Assembly: GCA_003158495.1 (NCBI GenBank)
Contig: PMJT01000152.1
Location: 209 to 5,919 of the forward strand
Length of the DNA stretch: 5,711 nucleotides
From: Chloroflexota bacterium
GTDB lineage: Bacteria > Chloroflexota > Limnocylindria > Limnocylindrales > CSP1-4
Reading direction: 5' to 3'
Shown in pieces: positions 1 to 5,618 of this stretch; position 1 is the stretch's first letter; every line of letters starts with the position of its first letter. The position numbers were made by a program, and so were the translations under genes. The notes under the pieces were generated by a model. The model did no database searches. It was not told where the DNA came from and saw nothing but the letters and a program-made list of their open reading frames with translations.

Positions 1-1175
1 GCCCGGCCCACCTCCGGCGTGACCGTGCCGTCGCCCGGGATCGGCGTCGCCGAGAGTGCCTCTCCCCGAGACCAGAGGGCCGCCTGGTGGAGCAGCGCAT
101 ATTCGTCGAGGTCCGCGTAGTGGCCGAGGTCGTCCGCCGGGGAGCCGTCGCCAAAGATGGCCACGATGCTCGGCCGGAAGACGACGGCAAGGTCCAGGTC
201 GATCGCCCGGACGGAGCGGTGGTAGTAGATCTGCTGGTACATGAAGAGCCGGGCGGTGAGGAACATCTCCAGCGCCCCGAGGCCCGACTCATACAGCGAC
301 AGGCCGCGCGGCCCGACGAATGAGTAGCGGCGCAGCCGCTCCACGTCCACTGGCCCGTTCGAGACGCCGATCAAGTAAGCGTCGCGGCGGACGTAGTCCA
401 GGTTGTCTACTGTGAACACGCCCGACAGCAGCGGCTGCAGCCAGCGCAGCCAGAGCGGCATCGACGGGTCGGCCAGGGCCGGCTTCGAGATCAGGAACGA
501 GAGCCAGCGCGGGTCGATCGACTCGTCCGGCCGGAGAGCGTCGCGTTCGGGGACCTCACCGGGCGCGCGCCGGATCGCTCGGATCAGCTCGCCCAGCTCG
601 TGTTCGATGATCAGCTGCGACAGGTCTTCGTGGGTCAGGCTCTTGCCGGTCCGGCGTGGGTCCGTCGGGGCGGGGAAGTGGCACAGCACGTGCCCGTCGA
701 AGAAGTGGGAAAACGGCCCGTGCCCCACGTCGTGGAGGAGCCCGGCCAGCCGCAGCGTTTCGACGACCAGCCCCTCGGAAGGGCTGGGCGTGGCAGGTTC
801 GGCGGCGGCGAGCGCCACTCGCAGGCTCGGGTAGAGGTGGCGGGCCCAGAGCCCCGCCTCGTGCATGACCCCGAGGCTGTGGGTAAAGCGGCTGTGTTCG
901 GCCGTTGGGAAAACCCACCGCGCGCTCTGCAGCTGGCTGATCCGCCGCATTCGCTGTAGCCACGCCGAGTCCAGCAGGTCGCCCTCGGCCGAATCTTCGG
1001 ACTCGAGGCCGAGCCTGCGGGCGTGTTCGTCTGTCAGCCGCTTCGTCAGCTCGATGTAGCCGTGGATCGGATCGCTGACGAGGTTGACGGCCCACATCTG
1101 CGGATGGGTCGCGGAATCGGACTCCGGCGATGCGGCGACCTCATCGGCCTGTGGCGGAATCTCGTTCGGCTGCAC
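1..1175 (-). CDS. HD-domain phosphohydrolase, SAMHD1/YwfO-type (C-terminus off the window)
   Basis: Probable metal-dependent HD phosphohydrolase; relatives hydrolyse dNTPs to deoxynucleosides and triphosphate in the cytoplasm. Numbering from the ATG at 1097: a DPIHGYIEL motif at 9-17 typical of the family N-terminus, RFTHSLGVMH at 70-79 (metal-ligand His73), LLHDVGHGPFSH at 120-131 (His122-Asp123, the HD pair), and VDNLDYVRRDAY at 230-241. Asp231, Tyr235 and Asp239 correspond to SAMHD1 D311, Y315 and D319; SAMHD1 K312 is replaced by Asn232. All ligands are present, so the enzyme looks active. The frame is open to base 1, so about 366 residues from the ATG are seen and the C-terminus is missing. 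Three starts are possible: ATG 1217 (weak AGG upstream), GTG 1175 (6 nt after a TACGCT box, leaderless style) and ATG 1097 (no ribosome binding site). I chose 1175; the first 26 residues are Pro/Glu/Ala-rich and uncertain. Family assignment is firm; the substrate is inferred. Confidence 0.9.
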   Translation of the reverse strand, partial: MQPNEIPPQADEVAASPESDSATHPQMWAVNLVSDPIHGYIELTKRLTDEHARRLGLESEDSAEGDLLDSAWLQRMRRISQLQSARWVFPTAEHSRFTHSLGVMHEAGLWARHLYPSLRVALAAAEPATPSPSEGLVVETLRLAGLLHDVGHGPFSHFFDGHVLCHFPAPTDPRRTGKSLTHEDLSQLIIEHELGELIRAIRRAPGEVPERDALRPDESIDPRWLSFLISKPALADPSMPLWLRWLQPLLSGVFTVDNLDYVRRDAYLIGVSNGPVDVERLRRYSFVGPRGLSLYESGLGALEMFLTARLFMYQQIYYHRSVRAIDLDLAVVFRPSIVAIFGDGSPADDLGHYADLDEYALLHQAALWSRGEALSATPIPGDGTVTPEVGR

Positions 1176-1371
1176 GACCCAAGCGTAGCGGGCGGCCCAC
1201 GTTCTGACACGGACCATCGGCGGCCTGATCTCGCGACTTTCTCGCTGTTGTGAACAGGAATCGGCAATTCGGCGGTCGGCCTTTGCGGGGCCCATCCGAG
1301 ACGCCCTATCGTCATCGACGGCGGGCCCGAGGCTTATTGGAGCCCACGTGGCCGTGTAATGGCCCCGCTGC
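1176..1371. other. Intergenic region between the WYL regulator and the HD phosphohydrolase
   Basis: Both flanking genes read on the minus strand. The stretch holds an 8-bp palindrome CCACGTGG at 1344-1351 and a short GGCT/AGCC pairing near 1331-1344, but no hairpin followed by a T-run, so I cannot identify a terminator for the upstream pair. The HD frame stays open back to an ATG at 1217, so part of this region could be coding. A separate promoter for the HD gene is suggested at its left end. Confidence 0.4.
1182..1210 (-). promoter_or_regulatory. Putative leaderless promoter of the HD phosphohydrolase gene
   Basis: On the minus strand TACGCT (1187-1182) ends 6 nt before the GTG at 1175. GTGTCA (1210-1205), a 4/6 match to the -35 consensus, lies 17 nt upstream of it. 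The spacing would put the transcript start at or very near the GTG. This is a visual match only. Confidence 0.3.
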
Positions 1372-2364
1372 TCAGTACCGTGCGGCGGCCTTGCGGTATG
1401 TCTCGGCCACTTCGTCACGCAGTTCCGGCGGGGCGATGACTTCCACCTGCGCGCCCCACTGCAGGATCCAGCGCCGGATCTCTAGCGTGCCCGGAACGCG
1501 GGCCCGCCAGGTGACGGAACCATCGGCTTCGTGAGTCACCTGCTCGGTGGGATGCCACGTCGTCTCGGTCACGAGACCCGCGATCGCGGCGTCGAACCGC
1601 AACTCGACTTCGACTTCTTCCTGGTCGGCGATGACGCCCCAGGCTCGGCCCAGCCCCTCCTGGAACGCTGCGGGATCGGGCGGCTCGAACGTGTCCGGGG
1701 CCAGCGACAACTCCAGGATGCGGTGCAGCTTGAAGGTCCGGACGGCGCCACGCGACTCGTCGAACCCGATCAGGTACAGCGACCGGGTCGTGGCCGACGC
1801 CTCGAGCAGGTACGGGTGGACGCGCGACTTGCGGAGGGGCCGGCCGGGGCTATACGTAGCCGCGTCGTATGTCAGCTCGACGACCCGCCGCTCGGCCCAG
1901 GCGCGGGCGAGCAGTCGGAGATGGCGCGTAAGCCGCTCGTCCGGCGGGCGGCTGGCCAGGACGTCGATCGTCCGCTCCAGGTGCCGGGCCACTGCCGGCG
2001 GCAGGATCTCGGCCAGCTTCTGGAACGCCGCGCCTGTGTCCGGGTCGTATCGGTCGGCGAACTGCAGGGTCAGGCGAGCGGCCAGGAAGAAGGCCACCGC
2101 CTCGTCGAGGGTCAGGCGGAGCGGCGGCAGAAACGCGCCCTCGACGATGCCCCACCGTCCGCCCTCGCTCCAGAGCGGAATACCGATTTCGCCTTCGAGC
2201 GCCTGCAGATCCCGGTAGACCGTTCGTCGCGACATCGCGACGAAACCCGCGACCGCATCGACGGTTGCTCCCTCGGGATGGGCTGCAAGGTACCGGAGAA
2301 CCCGGTAGAAGCGGGCCAGCCTGTCGTGCTTGGCCGTGTCGAGAGCATTGGGGGCCGGCGTCAT
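1372..2364 (-). CDS. HTH-WYL domain transcriptional regulator
   Basis: A 330-residue cytoplasmic DNA-binding regulator of the DeoR-like HTH plus WYL class. The winged HTH spans about 15-75, with the recognition helix in SRRTVYRDLQAL (45-56) followed by the usual E-x-x-I-G-I-P-L turn. The WYL domain occupies about 155-220: the core LYLIGF is at 196-201 and the ligand-contact strand R-T-F-K-L-H-R-I at 209-216. A WCX-type C-terminal domain covers about 247-330, giving the standard length and order. WYL domains bind small ligands or nucleic acid and switch the DNA affinity of the HTH; the effector here is unknown. It starts 11 nt after the stop of the membrane protein gene, so the two are probably one transcript. 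No clear Shine-Dalgarno is visible before the ATG, so translation may depend on the upstream gene. Family is certain; targets (possibly its own operon) are inferred. Confidence 0.95.
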   Translation of the reverse strand: MTPAPNALDTAKHDRLARFYRVLRYLAAHPEGATVDAVAGFVAMSRRTVYRDLQALEGEIGIPLWSEGGRWGIVEGAFLPPLRLTLDEAVAFFLAARLTLQFADRYDPDTGAAFQKLAEILPPAVARHLERTIDVLASRPPDERLTRHLRLLARAWAERRVVELTYDAATYSPGRPLRKSRVHPYLLEASATTRSLYLIGFDESRGAVRTFKLHRILELSLAPDTFEPPDPAAFQEGLGRAWGVIADQEEVEVELRFDAAIAGLVTETTWHPTEQVTHEADGSVTWRARVPGTLEIRRWILQWGAQVEVIAPPELRDEVAETYRKAAARY

Positions 2365-2375
2365 CTGCGGCTCGA

Positions 2376-3560
2376 TCAGGGGGCAGGCGGCGAGATCAGG
2401 ACGGTGGCGTCCCGATCGGTCGCCGTCAGCTTGACCCAGGCGGTTGCCAGCAGGCCGTGCGGGAGAATCTCCTGGGCGGTGCCGTTTACCGTGCCCGACA
2501 CCATCCCGACCTCACCATCGCCGAAGATCCAGAAGTCGAGCTCGCCCCGCCAGGTCTCGAGATTGACCGGCCCGAGGAGCCACTTCACCTGCGGGAACGA
2601 GGCCAGGTAGGTATTACCGTCCACCGCGATGCGACAATGCCTGGCCCTTGCGCCCTCGACGTACTCGAGGCCGTGATCCTCAGCTGTGGCGCGGTTGTCG
2701 GCCGAAAGGGCCTCCTGGAGGACGGTCAGGTCGACCATCTGGCCGTCGATCAGCTCGGGTGCGACCAGCGTCCATTTGCCTCCCGGAGCCAGCGTCCAGC
2801 CCGCCGACCCGATCCTGACGGCGCCGATGTCGCCGTAGAGATCCGCCTTGACCACCTGGGCAGTCCAGGAAATATCGGCTCCGGATCGAGCACCCGAAAG
2901 GCCGACCGTGCCGACGGCTCGACCATCGACGTTGGCCGAGAAGTCGACCTGGAGCTGGGCCGAAGTGGGCCGGACCAGGGTCGCCCTGCAGTCGGGCGGT
3001 GTCAGGTTGGGGTTGGTAGGTCCGAATCTCGAATGGGCCGCGGGTCTATCGCGCAGGGCGTAGTCGTCCGCGAGACTGACGCCCGCGAAGATGCCGCCGA
3101 TGATCGAAGTTGCGACGACGGCGAAGGCAACCGAGACCACCAGGCGCCGCCGCCCAAATCCGACCTCGGAGATGACCTGGCGGCTGACGCCGAGCCCGGC
3201 GAAGAGGCTCGTCGCCACCAGGGCCAGGGCCCAGGGATAGATCACCTCGAACGACGGCAGCAGTGGTTCCGAGCCGCCCTGGACGATCTGGGTCCCGACC
3301 GACGCGATCGACGGCAAAAGCAGCAGACCGGCGGCCAGGCCGAGCCAGAAGACGCCGGTGGCGCCGCGGTCGCTTCGCACGAGGGGCGGCCAGATGATCG
3401 AGGCGACCGACACGATGAGGGGCAAGGATGCCGCCACTCCGACGAGGACGTCGACGGGGCCGCCCGGCCGGTAGGCGAGCAGCACGAGCCCCCCGCCCGC
3501 GGTCCAGAGGATAGTCAGGGCGACAGCGAGAAGACGAAGCTCGAACTGGCGGACACGCAC
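2376..3560 (-). CDS. Five-TM membrane protein with extracytoplasmic LppX/LolA-like domain
   Basis: Not assignable to a named protein. From the GTG at 3560 it has 394 residues: five hydrophobic segments at about 10-30, 35-58, 69-91, 105-125 and 139-163, then a soluble stretch of about 230 residues (164-394). An odd TM count and basic N-terminus suggest N-in, C-out topology, placing the soluble part outside. That part is rich in alternating beta-type segments and has the pattern Y-V-E-G-A-R-A-R-H-C-R-I (300-311), a W-R-G-E-L-D-F-W strand and a final T-V-N-G turn. These resemble LppX/LprG/LolA-like lipid- or ligand-binding domains. The open frame extends to a TTG at 3704 (442 residues), but those extra 48 residues are low-complexity Pro/Ala/Gly/Arg. 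The GTG instead lies 7 nt after a TAGACT box, so I prefer it. It is followed at 11 nt by the WYL regulator, suggesting a sensing or envelope role. Function is unproven. Confidence 0.75.
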   Translation of the reverse strand: MRVRQFELRLLAVALTILWTAGGGLVLLAYRPGGPVDVLVGVAASLPLIVSVASIIWPPLVRSDRGATGVFWLGLAAGLLLLPSIASVGTQIVQGGSEPLLPSFEVIYPWALALVATSLFAGLGVSRQVISEVGFGRRRLVVSVAFAVVATSIIGGIFAGVSLADDYALRDRPAAHSRFGPTNPNLTPPDCRATLVRPTSAQLQVDFSANVDGRAVGTVGLSGARSGADISWTAQVVKADLYGDIGAVRIGSAGWTLAPGGKWTLVAPELIDGQMVDLTVLQEALSADNRATAEDHGLEYVEGARARHCRIAVDGNTYLASFPQVKWLLGPVNLETWRGELDFWIFGDGEVGMVSGTVNGTAQEILPHGLLATAWVKLTATDRDATVLISPPAP

Positions 3561-3567
3561 GAGTTGC

Positions 3568-3573
3568 AGTCTA
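3568..3573 (-). promoter_or_regulatory. Putative -10 box for leaderless start of the membrane protein gene
   Basis: TAGACT on the minus strand is followed by 7 nt and then the GTG at 3560, the spacing expected of a leaderless transcript. No convincing -35 is seen. It resembles TAGAGT ahead of the TPP riboswitch. Confidence 0.35.
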
Positions 3574-3784
3574 GCTGGCCGGGCCCCCGCAGGATCCGGA
3601 CCTCCGACAGGAGCCGGCCCGGTCTGGACGGCGCCGTCGCGAACCGGCCTGAGTACGGGCCCGGCCGGGATCGTTCGTATGAACAGAGGAGCGTTGGACC
3701 GCAAGTACGGGGTGCTCCCTTACGGACCGGGGCTCGTGTCGGAGGGGCACGTAGCCGAATGTTCAGATACGGGGGCAGACACAG

Positions 3785-3791
3785 AAAAGGA
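3785..3791 (+). promoter_or_regulatory. Ribosome binding site of the small plus-strand gene
   Basis: AAAAGGA lies 8 nt before the ATG at 3800. It is the clearest Shine-Dalgarno-like site in the window and decides this start over the internal ATGs at 3950 and 3968. Confidence 0.55.
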
Positions 3792-3799
3792 CTCGAGCG

Positions 3800-4201
3800 A
3801 TGGCTGGCAAGGCGGATCAAAGCGGCACAGGTCAGACGGGGCACACGCCTCGCCGGCCCGCGGCTGGACGTCCGCGGCCGACTACTGGGCGACCGGTCTT
3901 CACCCCCGCGCCGGTAGGAATATCGGCTGCGGAGCAGGTCGGATCCGATATGACGGCGGTTCCGTCAATGGTCGAGCTTCCCCCGGACATCGTGCCTCGA
4001 ATGCTCCAAACGCAGGCCGCCTACCGGCTGCTGGTCACCAACGGCTTCTCCTCGACCGATGCCGCGGGATTGATCGGACTCGTCGTGGGTCTGCCGCCGG
4101 TCGAGACGCGCTGGTCCATCTCCCAGGTCAACAGGCTCCTCTTCCTTCGCTCGCTTTACACCGATACCTCATGGGGCGAAGCCGAACGCCGGCCCGCCTG
4201 A
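3800..4201 (+). CDS. Small conserved-looking protein of unknown function
   Basis: A 133-residue soluble protein of no family I can name. Residues 1-50 are a basic, Pro/Gly/Thr-rich and probably disordered tail. The compact core at about 57-133 is quite different: LPPDIVPRMLQTQAAYRLLV, then N-G-F-S-S-T-D-A-A-G-L-I-G, and near the end W-S-I-S-Q-V-N-R-L-L-F-L-R-S-L-Y followed by W-G-E-A-E-R. The last two blocks read like helices of a small all-alpha domain, perhaps helix-turn-helix-like. From memory, similar cores occur as stand-alone small proteins in high-GC Chloroflexota; this is unverified. No signal peptide or membrane segment is present. A good ribosome binding site supports the ATG at 3800. 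Another plus-strand frame overlaps it from 3679 to 4230 but has no protein-like composition. A perfect hairpin 89 nt after the stop may end its transcript. Confidence 0.65.
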   Translation: MAGKADQSGTGQTGHTPRRPAAGRPRPTTGRPVFTPAPVGISAAEQVGSDMTAVPSMVELPPDIVPRMLQTQAAYRLLVTNGFSSTDAAGLIGLVVGLPPVETRWSISQVNRLLFLRSLYTDTSWGEAERRPA

Positions 4202-4290
4202 AAGCCCTCGCGGCCGGTGCCGCGACCTGAAACCGAACGCCAGCGACGCCTCGGGTACCTCCCTCCTCCAACCCCGGGACTCGCGCAAAT

Positions 4291-4329
4291 GTCGAGGCGG
4301 TGTCATCCCTCCCATGACACCGCCTCGAC
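4291..4329 (+). terminator. Perfect 16-bp hairpin, probable transcription end of the small gene
   Basis: GTCGAGGCGGTGTCAT (4291-4306) and its exact complement (4314-4329) enclose a 7-nt loop. It sits 89 nt after the stop of the plus-strand gene. There is no T-run on the plus side. On the minus strand the stem is followed by ATTTG, so it could also stop transcripts arriving from the YbaK-like gene. U-less hairpins are often proposed as terminators in high-GC bacteria. Confidence 0.6.
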
Positions 4330-4580
4330 GCCTATCCGGGCACTCGCGGCGGGGTGCGGCGGTAGCTCGGCGCAGCGGGCTCGGGTCAGGCGAGAACCGG
4401 CCGGCGACGACGACAATGGCAGTGGTACGCGCGCACGAAGGCGGCGCAGGCTCGACAGCCTGGGAGGCGGACGGCACTGCGGGCAAAGAAATGCGCCCGA
4501 AGGAACCTACTCGCTGCGTGAGCCTTGATGTCATCTCGGCCGCTAGCAGACGCTCGGCACCTTCAGGCGCATCAGCTACG

Positions 4581-4623
4581 CTAGGTGGTGGACGGCCGTC
4601 CTTCAATCGGTTTTTCCACCTAG
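4581..4623. repeat. Nested palindrome in the convergent intergenic region
   Basis: An outer inverted repeat CTAGGTGG (4581-4588) and CCACCTAG (4616-4623) encloses a perfect 12-bp palindrome GGACGGCCGTCC (4590-4601) and a run of five T (4611-4615). It may be a hairpin or protein-binding site; its role is unknown. Confidence 0.5.
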
Positions 4624-4642
4624 ATCGAAGATGGCCCGTCGA

Positions 4643-4709
4643 GTTATCCACGTTCAGTGCACGCAGGAGGGCCACTTGCGGCGCCCCGAAGATCACGAAC
4701 GTGGATAAC
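4643..4709. repeat. 13-bp inverted repeat carrying two DnaA-box-like sites
   Basis: GTTATCCACGTTC (4643-4655) and GAACGTGGATAAC (4697-4709) are exact reverse complements 41 nt apart. Each arm contains TTATCCACG, one base from the DnaA box consensus TTATCCACA, in inverted orientation. A minor AGTG/CACT pairing (4656-4659 with 4673-4676) lies inside. DnaA binding is inferred. Neither dnaA nor dnaN is visible nearby and the surroundings are not AT-rich, so this is not evidently the main origin. Confidence 0.6.
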
Positions 4710-4740
4710 CCGGCCCTCGGAACCTTGTCGAGAGGCGGAG

Positions 4741-5325
4741 CTAGGCTCTCGCGCCGGCCTCGAACTGGAGTCGCGGCTCGACCGCCGGAGCAGCGGCAGC
4801 CCGAGACCAAGGGGCCTGCGAGAACGGTGCCACGACGGCGTTGGAGAGCATCTGCAGCACCCGGGGAGCGACTTTGAAGACGGCCGTGTCCGTGCCGGCC
4901 GCGGCCCAGATCCACTGGTACTGGCACAGGTCCGGGTCCATCAGGATCCGCACGTCGCGGCCGTAGCCGAGCGGAGGAATGCCACCGATGCTGAAGCCGG
5001 TGAGCTCGCGCGCCTCGCGAGCCGTGGCCCGGCGAATGGCGACCTCTCCGGTCACCGCGTTGAGAAGGTCGATGTCCGCCTGGTTGCGGCCGGAGACAAG
5101 GCAGATGATCAGCGCAAGCCGGCCCTCGGAACGCGGCGCCACGAAGACGAGCGACTTCACGATCTGGCCCAGGTCCGCCTCGACGGCCGCGGCGGCTTCC
5201 TCTGCCGTGTGGGTCGTCTCGGGCATGAGCTGAATGTCCAGCGGGATGCCCTTCCGGGCGGCCGCATCTACCACTCTCTGGATCGCCGGATGCGAGAGCT
5301 CGGCCACGACTGAGGACCTACCCAT
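4741..5325 (-). CDS. YbaK/EbsC (ProX-like) aminoacyl-tRNA deacylase-family protein
   Basis: A 194-residue cytoplasmic protein of the YbaK/EbsC superfamily, whose members hydrolyse mischarged aminoacyl-tRNAs (for example Cys- or Ala-tRNA-Pro) in trans. From the ATG at 5325: an SHPAIQRVVDAA N-terminus (11-22), the IVKSLVF strand with the conserved lysine at 57, L-I-I-C-L-V-S-G at 72-79, the substrate-loop motif TGFSIGGIPPLGY at 109-121 (the G-G-x-x-P-x-G signature), and AAGTDTAVFKVAP at 142-154. The domain finishes near 165. An extra Ala/Pro-rich tail of about 30 residues follows, longer than the usual 150-165 residue family size. GTG 5307 is an alternative start, 9 nt after a GTAGG-like site. 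The preceding bases may form a structured leader (5343-5419). Family is firm; the tRNA substrate is not predictable from sequence. Confidence 0.93.
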   Translation of the reverse strand: MGRSSVVAELSHPAIQRVVDAAARKGIPLDIQLMPETTHTAEEAAAAVEADLGQIVKSLVFVAPRSEGRLALIICLVSGRNQADIDLLNAVTGEVAIRRATAREARELTGFSIGGIPPLGYGRDVRILMDPDLCQYQWIWAAAGTDTAVFKVAPRVLQMLSNAVVAPFSQAPWSRAAAAPAVEPRLQFEAGARA

Positions 5326-5342
5326 CCCTGCTACTGATACCG

Positions 5343-5419
5343 CTTGTTGAAGATATCGGCCCCACTGTTGCCCACAACAGTGGCAGTTAGCGGTCCCTCA
5401 ACAAGACGACCACTAACCG
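5343..5419 (-). ncRNA. Candidate structured, possibly pseudoknotted leader of the YbaK-like gene
   Basis: In minus-strand RNA order. Hairpin A pairs GTTAGTGGT (5417-5409) with ACCGCTAAC (5394-5386), extendable by two pairs. Its 14-nt loop contains CTTGTTGA (5405-5398). Hairpin B is a perfect 9-bp stem CCACTGTTG/CAACAGTGG (5383-5362) with a 4-nt loop. Then TCAACAAG (5350-5343) exactly complements the loop of A and ends 17 nt before the ATG. The two non-Watson-Crick positions of stem A are C-A on the plus strand but G-U on the minus strand, favouring a minus-strand RNA. The alternative is a DNA operator with four TGTTG/CAACA half-sites. No known RNA family is recognised. Confidence 0.4.
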
Positions 5420-5594
5420 GGCCAGATTCCTTCTCTATCTTCTATTCGCGGCATTAACGCTATTGGATGCATGGTAGCCAGACGATTTTCAGGTTCCGTC
5501 CAGTGATACGCAGGGTGAGACGGCAAAGCGATCGCCACTGGACCCGGCGGCGGCACGGCGGCGGCTCGGCTGGCGGGAGTCGGCCGGATGGGTG

Positions 5595-5600
5595 TAGAGT
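5595..5600 (+). promoter_or_regulatory. Putative -10 box for the TPP-riboswitch transcript
   Basis: TAGAGT sits about 18 nt before the riboswitch P1 stem, so a start near 5607 would give a transcript beginning just ahead of the aptamer. No good -35 was found. It resembles TAGACT at 3573-3568. Confidence 0.35.
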
Positions 5601-5618
5601 CGATCGACAACAGAAGAA

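Larger units (their letters stand above)
3561..3799. other. Divergent intergenic region between membrane protein and small plus-strand gene
   Basis: This 239-nt stretch separates divergently read genes and should hold both promoters. It contains a perfect 10-bp inverted repeat, GGCCGGGCCC at 3577-3586 and GGGCCCGGCC at 3657-3666. In sequence this GC-rich, such a repeat is near chance expectation. The minus frame of the membrane protein remains open up to a TTG at 3704, so part could encode an N-terminal extension. No clear promoter for the plus-strand gene was found. Confidence 0.4.
4202..4740. other. Convergent intergenic region rich in palindromes, no supported gene
   Basis: These 539 nt lie between two genes that end towards each other. 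Open frames cross it on both strands, but their translations are Arg/Pro/Ala-rich with no recognisable domain, so I reject them. It holds three separate dyads (4291-4329, 4581-4623, 4643-4709), listed individually, plus a 6-bp CGAGAG/CTCTCG stem at 4729-4751 overlapping the stop codon of the YbaK-like gene. Between 4330 and 4580 I see only a weak CGGGC/GCCCG stem and nothing resembling tRNA, SRP RNA, RNase P RNA or tmRNA. Confidence 0.6.
5326..5618. other. Divergent intergenic region between YbaK-like gene and the thiamine leader
   Basis: This region separates a minus-strand gene from the plus-strand riboswitch and must hold promoters in both directions. Its left part carries the candidate leader or operator described separately. 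Bases 5420-5590 show no gene: two short minus-strand frames (ending at 5413 and 5489) have no domain, and one crosses the riboswitch. A possible minus promoter for the YbaK-like gene is TTGTGG with TATCTT 17 nt downstream, partly inside hairpin B; this would conflict with a long leader. Confidence 0.35.

Noticed and set aside
556..1095. Minus-strand 179-codon open frame inside the HD phosphohydrolase
   Set aside because: Its translation is Arg/Pro/Ala-rich with no domain and lies out of frame with a clear HD-family protein.
1531..2610. Long plus-strand open frame opposite the WYL regulator
   Set aside because: Antisense to a well-supported gene; Arg/Gly/Asp-rich translation with no recognisable motif, as expected from high-GC codon bias.
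2265..3917. 550-codon plus-strand open frame opposite the membrane protein
   Set aside because: Antisense to a protein with clear TM segments; its own translation is Asp/Arg/Gly/Pro-rich low complexity with no domain.
4643..4709. Chromosomal origin of replication
   Set aside because: Only two DnaA-like boxes, no AT-rich unwinding element, and no dnaA, dnaN or gidA genes in view.
4169..4927. 252-codon minus-strand open frame across the convergent intergenic region
   Set aside because: It overlaps both the YbaK-like gene out of frame and the end of the small plus-strand gene, runs through a perfect hairpin, and has no protein-like pattern.
5384..5419. Resemblance of the leader to a T-box antiterminator (GGGACCGC)
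   Set aside because: The conserved T-box core GGGTGGNACCGCG is not present, and there is no specifier-loop stem, so a T-box call is not supported.
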